Part shown: piece after piece, positions 8,563 through 18,014 of the stretch
How the letters are laid out: every line of letters starts with the position of its first letter
Numbering within the stretch: position 1 is the first letter of the stretch
Assembly: GCF_029910235.1 (NCBI RefSeq)
Contig: NZ_CP112876.1
Span: 124,001 to 188,000, forward strand
Direction: 5' to 3'
DNA length: 64,000 bases
From: Pseudanabaena galeata CCNP1313
GTDB lineage: Bacteria; Cyanobacteriota; Cyanobacteriia; Pseudanabaenales; Pseudanabaenaceae
The notes under the pieces: generated by a model
What the model saw: the letters and a program-made list of their open reading frames with translations, nothing else
Databases searched by the model: none
Told to the model about the DNA's origin: nothing
Program-made: the position numbers and the translations under genes

Positions 8563-10317
8563 ATTCAAGAATTTGCTAATGCATTACCAATACTTCCTGA
8601 AGAGCTACGGAATGCTCAAGATGAAACAAAATATGGACATTTGCAAAGATACCATAAACCATATCTTGATAAATATAGTAATTTTTTGTCAGAAATTCCT
8701 CTTCGTATTAACCAAAATCAAATTCGCGAGTATGTGGCTCAAGATACAGTAGATGGTAAACGTGACTACTTCAGTTATTTGGCTGTTCGTGAAGTGAAAA
8801 TTGTCTGCTCTTTCCCAAACGTAGATATTGGACAAATTGTTTTAGTTGATATGCCAGGTCTGGGAGATACTGGGATTGGTGATCCAGAGCGAATGATCAA
8901 GACATTAGGGCAGGACATAGACTTAGTTCTATTCGTAAGAAAACCAGATAGTATGGGTGATTTTTGGGCAGATGTAGATGTTTCACTTTACACTTTGGCT
9001 AATAAAGCATTAATTGACCTTCCTGTAAAAGAATGGTCTTTCATGGTACTCAACCGAGTTACGGGAGACGCTGACAAAAAATCTGACAATCTGAGAAATT
9101 GTAAAAGCCTTGCTGAAACAATCTCAGAAAAAAATATTCGTGTCCAAGATGTTGTAATCACAGATTGTTCTGATTCAAAAGAAGCACAAACTGAAATATT
9201 AGATCGAGTTCTTGATTATCTGGGACAAAGAGTTGAGGTATTAGATCGACAATATGCGTCCGCCTGTCAAGACAGACTAGTTCAGATACAAAGAGATATT
9301 TCTAGTGAGTTAGAAAAAGCTAAAAAATCTCTGGGAACAGGAGGCGATGGCTGGTTTCGGATATTCACTACACTTTCTGAAAAATTTTGGAAGGATTTAA
9401 CAAAAGAGCTTCAAGATCTAACTTCATCAATGATTTCTGAAAGAGACACCGACGATCAAAGCTTTAATGTAGCCGTTGATTCTGCGATTACGACTTGTCG
9501 TTTAGAAACAGGAATTCCCGATTTGAAAGAAATTGAGCAGAAAAATGATTGTAAGGGTGCATATATGAGTGCCTATGTTGAGTGCTTGCATGAAGTGCGT
9601 ACTCATCTTTCAAAACAATTTCTTTCTTTGGATATTGCACTAAAGGAGTCTTTAGAGAACGCAAAGTGTCGTGTCGTCAATATTCTCAAGACTCAGTGTA
9701 AATTAGGAAAAATTGCGGAAGGCGATGGCAGTGAATTTTTAAATAATCTATCAGAAAAAATTCCAGATGACTTGACTGGTCTAAAACTTGGTTTTCAAAC
9801 ACTCGCAACTTTTGAGCTTCAATATCGTGGACTAGTTCAACATAGAATTAGAAGACACCTAGATGTCTTAACTCCCAATAGAACAAAATATAAGCTTGAG
9901 AAAGATAAAAGTGGAAGTATTATATGGGACTATCTATTAGGAGTAGAAGAAGATACATCTTCCCCCGCCGAGAGAATTGCTCTTAATCTTTCCAAGGCTC
10001 AATCTGAAGCCGTTGATAACTGCGAAAAGGAACTTAAAAGCCTTTTAAAAGAGCCAAGTCAAGCAGCTTTCGCTATTGTCGAAGAGTTTGCTGATCGTGT
10101 ATTACGCGCTGAAGGTGTTCGTACTGAATGGCAAATTTTTCTACAGGAAGTTGCTTCAGATGTTTGGGGTGATGAATTCAGCGAAGAGGAAAAGCGTAGA
10201 CGATTAAGACAAGACTGGGTGCAGACAATACAAGAGATTGAACATATCAAGCAGCCAGATTCATTAAGTTTTTTGAAATAACAAACAGTTTAAAAATTCT
10301 ACATCAAATAAATCATC

Positions 10318-11442
10318 ATGTTTTTTAAGCAAATAATTTCTATTGTCCTTGCCTTGACGATTTTTGTAGCTCATACGCCTCCAGTTTTTGCGAGTAATAT
10401 GATTTCTTGGGGAATCCCAGAAATAAATATTCAGAATGCGCTTGATGGTACGACCAAGTTTATAGAAACTACAAAGGAGCAAGTCTCAACAACAGTTAAT
10501 CGTATCCAACTGCCTAACATAGATATTCCTAGCGCGTCTGAAATTCTAAAAGACATCAAAAGTATTGATTTACCAGATTTTAAACTATCTTCTAATGACA
10601 TTGCAAATTTACAACTTAACTTACAAGCAACACTAGATGGCGCTAGTAAAGCCACAATCCAAACTTATCAACAAGCAGTAGACAATTTTGATAATGTTGA
10701 TTTGTATGGCTTAGTAGTTAGCGGGGTAGCTGTTGGGGCAGCTACATACACCACGATTAATAAATCTTTGCAAGGTATACCACAAGATTTTTCTGAACTA
10801 TTAAATGCGATGCCTAGTGTTGCAAGGAGAATGAGAACAGCAGGTATGAGAGGAGGAGTCCGACGTATTTGTACAGATGCGTTTCAACTATTCAAAAAAA
10901 TTCCAGCTTTCGTAGAGAGTAGCGAAAAAAAAGTTCTTGATTGGTTAGAAACAAAAGTTGGCAGCCATATCGACAGTTATGCGAATGGTGGTAGTTCTGA
11001 TTCTACTAATATCTTTCTGGAAAATAGTAAGGTAAATCAAGTGCGTGGTAATGCTAATGTAAAACAGGTTGAAATCATCCGTAGTATCTTCCGTAATGGA
11101 GCTGAAGCTATTATTAAGAACAGTAAGGATATTATAAAAATTGGCTCTAAAGCAACGGTTACAGCAGTTTTGATTGATGAGATAGCAGAAAATAGCATTC
11201 ACTTAATCGAACTTGCAAGTGGCGAAATTACAGTCGATGAATTTATGGAATATCTTCAGGTTTCAGCTACAAAAACTGCTATGAGTACGGCAGCATTCTA
11301 TACGCTGAGTATATTAGCTATCTCCTTTGTTCCAGAATTGACAGTTCCCTTCTTCGCATCTCCTGCAATAGTAGCAGCATCACAAATAGTTCTTGGTTCA
11401 CGTTTAGCGATACCACTAATCACTAAACTTGCAGCCTGTTAA
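10318..11442 (+). CDS. Hypothetical exported or membrane protein next to the dynamin-like GTPase
   Basis: 374 residues. An N-terminal signal peptide is evident (MFFKQIISIVLALTIFVA, cleavage likely after VFA). The central part contains a small hydrophobic stretch (YGLVVSGVAVGAATY, about residues 138-152). The C-terminus is strongly hydrophobic (FYTLSILAISFVPELTVPFF and following), consistent with membrane insertion. No known family is recognised. Its position 36 bp after the GTPase suggests that the pair act together at a membrane. Partnership is inferred from context only. Confidence 0.65.
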   Translation: MFFKQIISIVLALTIFVAHTPPVFASNMISWGIPEINIQNALDGTTKFIETTKEQVSTTVNRIQLPNIDIPSASEILKDIKSIDLPDFKLSSNDIANLQLNLQATLDGASKATIQTYQQAVDNFDNVDLYGLVVSGVAVGAATYTTINKSLQGIPQDFSELLNAMPSVARRMRTAGMRGGVRRICTDAFQLFKKIPAFVESSEKKVLDWLETKVGSHIDSYANGGSSDSTNIFLENSKVNQVRGNANVKQVEIIRSIFRNGAEAIIKNSKDIIKIGSKATVTAVLIDEIAENSIHLIELASGEITVDEFMEYLQVSATKTAMSTAAFYTLSILAISFVPELTVPFFASPAIVAASQIVLGSRLAIPLITKLAAC

Positions 11443-11524
11443 CTCTACACAGTGCGATCGCTGATTGATTTTGATGAGAGGTGATCGCTATTCACTTTAT
11501 AACTTTCAACTTTTTCTAAATATC

Positions 11525-11881
11525 TCAAGACAAAGCCCTAGCTAATCTAACCTGTTTTTCAGTAACCACAACAAAACTATCCGCTAACTGCCCCGCATAA
11601 TTTTCTAATAAACTTTGTAAAACATTGATTTTATTAGCATTCCGCTCATCCTCAAGCCTAAGCAAAACCACACCATGATGTAGTCTTCGTTCCCGATAAA
11701 CCTTTTCACCAAAATCCTTATCACAAGAAATCAAAATCCAATTCTCATCCCAAGCCTTTTGCAGAATTTCATCATCATCAGTCCCTCTTGCCTCCTCATA
11801 GACCGAGAAAACCTCATGATTTTGATTGCGTAACCAACGCGCAACCACAACACCCGTATTTTCATCCACCAAAAACCGCAC
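11525..11881 (-). CDS. DUF5615 PIN-like toxin
   Basis: 118 residues with a GTG start directly after the antitoxin stop. It starts with MRFLVDENTG, and the acidic triad typical of PIN-like DUF5615 proteins is visible: DEN near 6-8, TDDDEIL near 35-40, SCDKDFGE near 53-60. It is probably a ribonuclease toxin paired with the DUF433 gene. The same pair type recurs at 57715-58447. Confidence 0.85.
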   Translation of the reverse strand: MRFLVDENTGVVVARWLRNQNHEVFSVYEEARGTDDDEILQKAWDENWILISCDKDFGEKVYRERRLHHGVVLLRLEDERNANKINVLQSLLENYAGQLADSFVVVTEKQVRLARALS

Positions 11882-12166
11882 CTAAGCAATCTCCGCCAAA
11901 GGCATAAAACTTGCACTTTCCAACGCACGAGATGCAAACAGCAAACAAGCCCTAATATCCGCCTCAACCAAACCTTCATACTCTTCCAAAATCTCCGTCA
12001 CAGTTGCACCATGAGCCAGCAGATTGAGAATGTACTCAACAGATAATCGAGTCCCTCTAATGACTGGCTTTCCCACCATCACTCTAGGATTAGAAGAGAT
12101 CCGATTTAACAAATTTTGTTCTTTCATATTTTCTAAGGATTTAACTGGATTTATCACAACCATCAT
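11882..12166 (-). CDS. DUF433 antitoxin
   Basis: 94 residues. The core RISSNPRVMVGKPVIRGTRLSVEYILNLLAHG is the diagnostic DUF433 signature (winged-helix-like DNA-binding fold). The following LEEYEGLVEADIRACLLFA matches the second conserved helix. It is immediately upstream of, and almost certainly neutralises, the DUF5615 toxin. Confidence 0.88.
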   Translation of the reverse strand: MMVVINPVKSLENMKEQNLLNRISSNPRVMVGKPVIRGTRLSVEYILNLLAHGATVTEILEEYEGLVEADIRACLLFASRALESASFMPLAEIA

Positions 12167-12184
12167 ACATAACCATACTTCTCA

Positions 12185-12436
12185 TTACTTTTTGCGAAGT
12201 CTCTCAAGAAGTTGAATCCGTTTTTGTTGCCACCAATCATCATTGATCTCGATCGCCTCACCACTATCCAAACCCTCTAACAGCAAAGTTTCCAGACGCG
12301 CTTGAGCAACCCTCTCCGCCTCTTGACGCAGCAACTGTCGAATATATTCACTCGTAGTGCTGTAGCCACCCTTAGAAACCTGCTCATCGATAAAAGTCTT
12401 CATAGAATCAGGAACAGAGATATTTACTGTAGTCAT
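12185..12436 (-). CDS. parD: ParD-like antitoxin, orphan
   Basis: 83 residues. TVNISVPDSMKTFIDEQVSKGGYSTTSEYIRQLLRQ is a ParD-type ribbon-helix-helix. The tail (EAIEINDDWWQQKR) is typical of cyanobacterial ParD proteins whose ParE toxin normally follows. Here the next gene on the strand is DUF433, 18 bp away, so the ParE partner is missing. It may be a remnant or could have been co-opted to regulate the neighbouring pair. Confidence 0.8.
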   Translation of the reverse strand: MTTVNISVPDSMKTFIDEQVSKGGYSTTSEYIRQLLRQEAERVAQARLETLLLEGLDSGEAIEINDDWWQQKRIQLLERLRKK

Positions 12437-12507
12437 AGCTAGTAGTTATGTATATTTCTGACAATTCAATTATGGCAAATATTGCCAATTTTTGTCAAAC
12501 ACTATAA

Positions 12508-13710
12508 TCAAGACAACTTTTTCGGACTAGGCTTAGTGACTTTACTCGATCGCTTTGACTTTCCCTGAGCAGTTTTCTTCTCCTTCCCAGTTCCAGTCTT
12601 ACCCAAATTCGGCTTAGCCGCCTCATCCAAATCACCAAACTTCTTCGACCACCACCTCCTGAGAAGACCAGAAAAAGACCACATCCGCATGATCCTTGCG
12701 TTGCCGCGCCTGAACATCCGCACACTTCAACATCACCTTATCCACACCATCCTTCGCATAGGGAAACTTAGCCAAAGGCTTACCACAGACAGGACAAGCA
12801 AAACTAGTCACCTCCGCCGTCACTGCATTTTCGCCCTTCGGTTGAGGAATCTCCCACTGATTACGGCGATCGCTCCAAAACATGACCAGATTCTCATAGC
12901 CATGCTCACACTTGAGAAAATGCCCACCACTCACTTTTTTAGAAGGAATTTTACTGAGTGAATTACTACAAGCAGGACAAGCCACATCCGAAAGTTCATT
13001 TTTACGATTACTTGGCTGTAAATCCGCACCAAGATTCGTATATGCCCTCGCCAGCATCGGCTGAAAATAGGACTGATGCCAACCAATCAAATAGCTTTGC
13101 CACTCCAATTTACCCACCGAGATTTCATCCAAGTCGTCTCCATCCCTGCGGTAAAATCGGCTCTGAGCAAATCAGGAAAAGTTTTATGCAACACCTCATC
13201 CGTAGACATTCCCAAAGCCGAAGGTTCAAGCACCTTACCCTTGAGCAACACATAGGTTCTATCCTTCAGCGTCTTAACGATCGCCGCAAACGTACTCGGT
13301 CTACCCACACCCTGACGCTCTAGTACCTGTACCAACTTCGCCTCGCTATACCTAGCAGGAGGTTGAGTTTGTTTCTGCGTAAAGCCCGCATTTACCAAAG
13401 CCAAAGTTTGACCGCTTGTTAAAGCAGGAATATGTTTATCCTTACTCAAATCATTCCAATAGCGCGTATAACCCGCAAAGGTGAGAATACTGCCCCTAGT
13501 CTGCCAAAGCGTCGAACCAGCTTGAATAATCACCCGACTTTTTTGAATCAGCGCATTAGCACATTGAGAAGCCACGGCTCTGCGCCAGATTAACTCATAG
13601 AGTTGATGCTGTTTGGCACTGAGATGATCTCTAACCGTTTTTGGAGTAATACTCAAATAGGTAGGACGAATCGCTTCATGAGCGGATTGAGCAGTTGCCT
13701 GTTCTCGATG
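12508..13710 (-). pseudogene. topA: DNA topoisomerase I C-terminal fragment, frameshifted
   Basis: The fragment starts at AQSAHEAIRPTYLS, the conserved segment just after the catalytic Tyr region of type IA topoisomerases. It continues through PPARYSEAKLVQVLERQG and GRPSTFAAIVKTL, then C-terminal zinc-ribbon repeats (CPACSNSLSKIPSKK, CPVCGKPLAKFPYAK) and a lysine-rich tail. The catalytic Tyr and TOPRIM domain are absent. Frames change near 13130 and again near 12660, so the protein is broken in at least two places. The upstream end abuts an inverted partial copy of itself (13711-13877). Confidence 0.88.
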
Positions 13711-13877
13711 ACCTCAACCTCCTGCTAGATATAGCGAGGCAAAGCTAGTTCAGGTGCTAGAGCGTCAGGGTGTGGGTAGACCGAGTACGTTTGCGGCGAT
13801 CGTCAAGACGCTGAAGGATCGCACCTATGTTTTACTCAAGGGTAAGGTTCTCGAACCTTCAGCTTTAGGAATGTCTA
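13711..13877 (+). repeat. Inverted partial duplicate of the topA fragment
   Basis: The plus strand here encodes ARYSEAKLVQVLERQG and the GRPSTFAAIVKTL segment again. It aligns with the minus-strand topA segment at about 13205-13372 with scattered silent changes and ends at GMST. The two copies form a large inverted repeat that begins exactly where the topA pseudogene starts. A fold-back or inversion event is the simplest explanation; the silent differences show that it is old or that the copy came from a paralogue. Confidence 0.85.
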
Positions 13878-13998
13878 CAGCGATCATCTAGTAAAGTCGC
13901 TAAGCCTAGTAGTCCTAAAAAGTGATTTTGTTATTTATGATTGCTATTTTTTCACCTCACAACGCTTTGCACTGGATTACAGACCTAAATCCATAAAT

Positions 13999-15066
13999 TT
14001 AGGGACATCTGGTGCGGAGCTTGCCAGCTACATTACCGCGTGAACAGACATAAGAACGAGAGGCGATCGCATTTCCTTCCATCCTTTCATCTGTATACAT
14101 CCGAAAGGCAGAGGCTCTGATGCTATCATCGGCAGCACGTTGAATCCAATGGGCTTGATAGCCACCACCATTACCTGCATAGTTATCGATCAAGACTTCG
14201 ATCCAAGGGCGAGTGCTACTGATCCCTTCAGGAATTTCTCCATCTGTCCAGAACATCTCATCTCCATTGAGTTGTAGTTTACCTGATTGCTCCGCCAAAC
14301 CTCGCACCATGGCATAAATGTTGTTGGGCATCTGCTCCCAAGGGGCGCGTACCAAATTCAGTTTTTGCTCATTGACCCATTGCGAGTCATCTGCTTCATT
14401 AAATAGATCGGCACAACCAAACCCTAGTCCACAATCGCGAGGGTTTTGGGTAACGCTGGATTGCGATTGCTGTAGGGATGATTCCTCAAAATTGGCGGCT
14501 ACATTCATCACTGGAATAAAAACCATCTGGATATGTTGGTGAGGAGTTGTATTATTTAGACTCGGATCGGCATTTTCTCTTCCATAGGCACTGACGACAT
14601 CACGATATAAAGCTGGCGATAAGTTGTAATGATCTACCTTCACCCGATAGCTGCGTCCTAATTTTTCATTACTAGGATAGAGCCGCAACCTAATGCGCCA
14701 CGCTGGAGTGGTAGGAATACCCGTTAATCGCACCGCATATTCTAGAGGTCCCATACCTTGAAAATACTTTAAACCGATTTCATTGAGTTGATGGAAACCA
14801 TTGGGGGGGACTGGTTGTAGTCTCAGATTTTTGAGCTTAGATGTTTCGAGATTCGTACTCACTGCTTGACTGGTTACTAATGGCTTTGGGATTTGACTTG
14901 GCTGAACAGTGGAATTGGCGATCGCAGTTACTTGAGTCTTTGCTTGAGTCTTTGCTTGAGCAGTCACCTGACCATCTACCTGATCGCTTTTAGAGCAACC
15001 ACTCAACATTAAAAACGAAAGAAGCAGGAAACTTTGCACAGCAATAGATCTTAAATTTAAAATCAT
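13999..15066 (-). CDS. Predicted lipoprotein of unknown function
   Basis: 355 residues from the ATG at 15064-15066; a TTG 15 codons upstream is less likely. The N-terminus MILNLRSIAVQSFLLLSFLMLSGC is a lipoprotein signal with lipobox LSGC. A Gln/Thr/Ala-rich linker with a short tandem repeat (AKTQAKTQ) follows. The globular part has no motif I can assign. The gene lies in a stretch of otherwise decayed DNA but is intact. Another exported-protein gene follows on the same strand upstream. Confidence 0.65.
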   Translation of the reverse strand: MILNLRSIAVQSFLLLSFLMLSGCSKSDQVDGQVTAQAKTQAKTQVTAIANSTVQPSQIPKPLVTSQAVSTNLETSKLKNLRLQPVPPNGFHQLNEIGLKYFQGMGPLEYAVRLTGIPTTPAWRIRLRLYPSNEKLGRSYRVKVDHYNLSPALYRDVVSAYGRENADPSLNNTTPHQHIQMVFIPVMNVAANFEESSLQQSQSSVTQNPRDCGLGFGCADLFNEADDSQWVNEQKLNLVRAPWEQMPNNIYAMVRGLAEQSGKLQLNGDEMFWTDGEIPEGISSTRPWIEVLIDNYAGNGGGYQAHWIQRAADDSIRASAFRMYTDERMEGNAIASRSYVCSRGNVAGKLRTRCP

Positions 15067-15239
15067 TTTATTTATCAATTTTTTTGTAGGTGTAACTCTC
15101 ACGCGAAGCAATAGAAATAGATTTAGGACTTATACAAAAGGATAAGACGTAGGGACGATTGATGAATTGCCCTTACGATAGAATACAGATTTTAAATCAT
15201 TTTTGCGTAAGTTCTAAGATTTTAAAAACTATCCAAAAA

Positions 15240-15836
15240 TCAAGGAGATGTCGCTATCGAGACAATTCTATTAACTTGATTACGGGAATTTAAAATCAGG
15301 TAAGTTTGTTGTAAATAAATTGTTTCATTGCCATTGTCGTAAGAACCGCTGTACAAAATGATTTTATCTTTTAAATTTTCAGTTTTAGCATAGGGTTTGC
15401 CATCATTAAAAGATTGTCTGGCGATCGTCATGGCTCTTCCTGAGCTTATCCCAGAGTTAAACTTGATATCTGTAAAGAAACCTTCTGTACCTAAAGCTTT
15501 TAAAGAGATTGTTCCATCCTTAAATCTATAGGTTTTAGCCACAGAACAAAATCCTATGCCTGTTAAGCTCTGACAAATATTGCTCCATTTCGGCAATTGA
15601 TTGATCAGTCGTTGGGTAATTGGAGAGTTGCGAAATCGATTGTCAATGGGAAGTTGACGACAATCTCCTTCACATTTCAGAAAATCCAGCAAATCAACGT
15701 TGCTTTGCTGGGCGCTAGCAGGTTGTAAAAACAAAAATTCTGACAATTTATCTGTCTTTGAGTTAACAGGCATCAAAGACACCAGAGAAATAGCCAGAAA
15801 CCAGCCAAGGTGAGTGATTAGTTTTATTTTTAGCAT
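15240..15836 (-). CDS. Predicted secreted protein of unknown function
   Basis: 198 residues. The signal-like start MLKIKLITHLGWFLAISLVS ends around PASAQQ. Four cysteines (CEGDC near 54-58, and NICQSLTGIGFC near 87-98) could form disulphides, in line with export. The remainder is beta-rich (GSYDNGNETIYLQQTYLI). It is not assigned to a family. Confidence 0.6.
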   Translation of the reverse strand: MLKIKLITHLGWFLAISLVSLMPVNSKTDKLSEFLFLQPASAQQSNVDLLDFLKCEGDCRQLPIDNRFRNSPITQRLINQLPKWSNICQSLTGIGFCSVAKTYRFKDGTISLKALGTEGFFTDIKFNSGISSGRAMTIARQSFNDGKPYAKTENLKDKIILYSGSYDNGNETIYLQQTYLILNSRNQVNRIVSIATSP

Positions 15837-15890
15837 CTACTTTATAATTAATTCATTGTAGTTGTAATTGAATCTTATTACAGGGGACTT

Positions 15891-15926
15891 GTTCCCAATA
15901 GAGCGCTTCTCTTAGCGAGTAAGGGA
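15891..15926. repeat. Degenerate copy of a 36-nt CRISPR-repeat-like sequence
   Basis: GTTCCCAATA...TTAGCGAGTAAGGGA is 36 nt and aligns without gaps to the sequence at 17727-17762, sharing the ends and the AGCGAGTA core. No neighbouring repeat-spacer array is present, so it is an isolated relic at best. Confidence 0.3.
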
Positions 15927-16108
15927 AAACGATAGTTGTCAAATTCCTGCTTTTGTAAAGAATGGCACTGGACTGTTAAAGAGGGATAAGTCTCTCAAAG
16001 TATTTCTGGGCAAGCTTTTCACGACCTTGCTACTCAATCACCATAAATCCTTGCTGGATAAGCCTTGTAGCTATTCATCACTTCTTTAACAACCAGTGCC
16101 CTTTTTAG

Positions 16109-16171
16109 GCGATCGCCTGTTCGAGTGAGTAAGCAAACAAAAAAGCAGCCTGTTTGACGGAATGCTTTTTT
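16109..16171. terminator. Hairpin AAAAAAGCA...TGCTTTTTT with upstream repeat, copy 1
   Basis: The stem AAAAAAGCA/TGCTTTTTT (16139-16171) encloses the loop GCCTGTTTGACGGAA. A near-identical hairpin lies at 17950-17982. It is preceded by a 25-bp sequence (16109-16133, containing CCTGTTCGAGTGAGTAAG) repeated exactly at 17121-17145. It could terminate transcription in either direction, but the repeated context suggests an interspersed element. Confidence 0.5.
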
Positions 16172-16216
16172 GTTTAGGCGATCGCGTGCCCTAGCAATTA
16201 AGTGCAACAAATTAGC

Positions 16217-16292
16217 TGATGTTACGTGGAATGCAGATAATGAATCTCTTGCCCTGCTATGCTATGGCAAGGATTCTTTCTACGTAACATCA
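16217..16292. repeat. MITE-like 76-bp fold-back
   Basis: TGATGTTACGT at the left pairs with ACGTAACATCA at the right. A second inner pairing (AATC.CTTGCC with GGCAAGGATT) encloses a loop CTGCTATGCTAT. The structure lies in an intergenic stretch before the Uma2 gene stop. Confidence 0.6.
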
Positions 16293-16325
16293 AAAATTAA
16301 TAGCAATCAGGGAAAATCTATCTCT

Positions 16326-16985
16326 CTAACCTAACTGCTCCATAAACCAAGAACCAATTTGGGAATTATCTATTTCACGGCTACGTTGTAAAGCTTCCTC
16401 TAATAAACTCAATCGTAATCCTCCCAACACAGAGGATTCTGTAATCCTTTCGCTTCCTAAACCCTGCAAAATACGGAATGCAGTGATTTTCATGTTCTGG
16501 ACATCGATCACCCAATATTCACCAACGCGCACTTCTTCGTATAGTAAGCGCTTTGCACCGAGGTCGTAGCCTAATGAGGTATCGGCAATCTCAATCACGA
16601 TATCAGGGGGTAAACTTTCATCAAGATCGACGATCGCGATACTTTGAGGTGCATTCTGAGTGCGATCGCCTACATAATAAGAAATATCTGGCTGACATTC
16701 ACGTATTCCCTCTTTGCGATAGCTACAGTTCGTATAGCCTTTAGCCAAGATATTTCTCTTCATACAGTAAAGTGAAATCAGAATGATTACCACTGTATTT
16801 ACAAAAGCATGATCTGCGCCAACACCCATTTCGCTGTAGTAATTCCCTTGAAAATAGTAAAATTTTGCCTTGTCATTGCTTACTGCCTGAGATATCTGCA
16901 AGAAATCTTCCCAAGTTGTTGCTATCCATCCTTTCGGAATAATGCTTTGAGTTAAGACTTTTTCTTTCTCAACTATTGCAACCAT
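16326..16985 (-). CDS. Uma2-family (DUF820) putative endonuclease
   Basis: 219 residues. It has the Uma2 restriction-endonuclease-like core: CQPDISYYVGD (PDxxx), then DLDESLPPDIVIEIADTSLGYDLGAKRLLYEEVRVGEYWVID with the catalytic-type Asp and Glu residues and the final Lys of the PD-(D/E)XK pattern. Uma2 proteins are highly amplified in cyanobacteria and their natural role is unclear. The gene stands alone between MITE-like debris and is bracketed by an exact 25-bp direct repeat (16109-16133 and 17121-17145). Confidence 0.85.
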   Translation of the reverse strand: MVAIVEKEKVLTQSIIPKGWIATTWEDFLQISQAVSNDKAKFYYFQGNYYSEMGVGADHAFVNTVVIILISLYCMKRNILAKGYTNCSYRKEGIRECQPDISYYVGDRTQNAPQSIAIVDLDESLPPDIVIEIADTSLGYDLGAKRLLYEEVRVGEYWVIDVQNMKITAFRILQGLGSERITESSVLGGLRLSLLEEALQRSREIDNSQIGSWFMEQLG

Positions 16986-17294
16986 AACCTCTTGCCTCTC
17001 AAAATAAAAAGTAAGATCTAAATTCCCAATTGCTAATCCTATAATATCCCATTCTCTTGAGTGGGGTAGCTTTTTTGTGGCAATGTGAGTTTATTGCGAT
17101 TTTAAATGTTTAATTTATTAGCGATCGCCTGTTCGAGTGAGTAAGGAAATCAACATTAAAAATAAGAAGATTGACAACACCTTTATCAAACAAAAGCTTA
17201 CCAATCGGTTCTTCAAACAACTCATTAGACTCTCCTAAGCTAGTAAAAAGAGTGAGAATAATCGAAAAAACTGATAACCAATGACTGGAAAAAA

Positions 17295-17585
17295 CTACTC
17301 CTTATAGGGATCGTACTGAGTCAATATCCGTTCTAACTTTGCTTCATCAATGCGATTAATTAGGCGTTTAGATTCTTCGACATCGCGGACAGTTTTTGAT
17401 AAATTAATGGTCGAACCGACGGTAAATAGTAAACCCATGCCTAAATAACCTTTAACCCACGGATCTGCTGGCAGATAAACAATTCCTAAAGAAGTGGCAG
17501 AAATAGAGACAAGAAAAGATAACCAAGTTTGAAAAATCCATGCTTGAGTATGACTGGGAGCAGTACCGTATTTTTTATCGTTCAT
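17295..17585 (-). CDS. YiaA/YiaB-type two-helix membrane protein
   Basis: 96 residues. Two transmembrane helices (residues about 18-38 and 45-65), with QTWLSFLVSISATSLGIVYLP and LGMGLLFTVGSTINLSKTVRD, match the YiaA/YiaB inner-membrane domain common in cyanobacteria. The C-terminal tail is charged (ESKRLINRIDEAKLERIL). The function of the family is not known. It is a single gene without an obvious operon. Confidence 0.82.
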   Translation of the reverse strand: MNDKKYGTAPSHTQAWIFQTWLSFLVSISATSLGIVYLPADPWVKGYLGMGLLFTVGSTINLSKTVRDVEESKRLINRIDEAKLERILTQYDPYKE

Positions 17586-17726
17586 GATCGTCTCCTAAAT
17601 GTTGTTGCACCTACTTTGTCCGTTCTAGAGGTGCAACAACAATGAGTGTTATCTAGTAGGGGGAGAGGGGGAGAAGTGGGGTGAAGTGGGGTGAAGTTAT
17701 AATCGTTGTCAGAATCTAAGGCTGAA

Positions 17727-17809
17727 GTTTCCAATCGATCTCGTCCCCTAGCGAGTAGGGGAATTGGTTCATCCAGACAAAAAATTGGAGGTAACAAGTT
17801 TCCAATCGA
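17727..17809. CRISPR. CRISPR-like relic: one 36-nt repeat, 35-nt spacer-like gap, partial second repeat
   Basis: A 36-nt unit (17727-17762) begins GTTTCCAATC and contains an internal inverted repeat (TCCCCTA/TAGGGGA), like cyanobacterial type III-associated repeats. After 35 nt the first 12 nt (GTTTCCAATCGA, 17798-17809) recur. No cas gene is in the window and the second repeat is incomplete, so at most this is the remnant of an array end. Confidence 0.3.
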
Positions 17810-17949
17810 AAAAGTGCAGGTCGCTATTTCGATTATTCGAGTGAGTACAGCGCTTTGCGCTAACTTAAAACCCAGAGAAAATTTTGAAACGCCGCTTTCA
17901 AAATTTTCTCTGTACCCCTTAAAGCCTCAATAGGCTGTAAGCAATCAAC

Positions 17950-17982
17950 AAAAAAGCAGCCTGTTTGATGGACTGCTTTTTT
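17950..17982. terminator. Hairpin AAAAAAGCA...TGCTTTTTT, copy 2
   Basis: Same stem as at 16139-16171 and a near-identical loop (GCCTGTTTGATGGAC). It could function as a terminator. The paired occurrence marks it as a member of a dispersed repeat. Confidence 0.5.
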
Positions 17983-18014
17983 ATGAGGCGTTAGCATCCT
18001 CTAGTGAGTAATAT

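Larger units (their letters stand above)
6914..10281 (+). pseudogene. Dynamin-like GTPase split by an IS630 insertion
   Basis: The first part (6914-7431) has an N-terminal coiled coil, then the P-loop GRARQGKS at residues 96-103. The second part (8563-10281) holds DMPGLGDT (G3) and a likely G4 at VLNRV, followed by a long helical stalk-like region. Excising the IS630 at its TA duplication restores one continuous frame through PHPRTIQEFANALPILPEEL, giving about 730 residues. The protein resembles bacterial dynamin-like or large Ras-like GTPases that act at membranes. With the IS present it is presumably inactive. The next gene starts 36 bp downstream, suggesting a two-gene unit. Confidence 0.75.

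Noticed and set aside
12689-13323. Plus-strand open frames over the topA remnant
   Set aside because: Antisense to recognisable topoisomerase sequence. Composition is low in plausibility and no motif is present.
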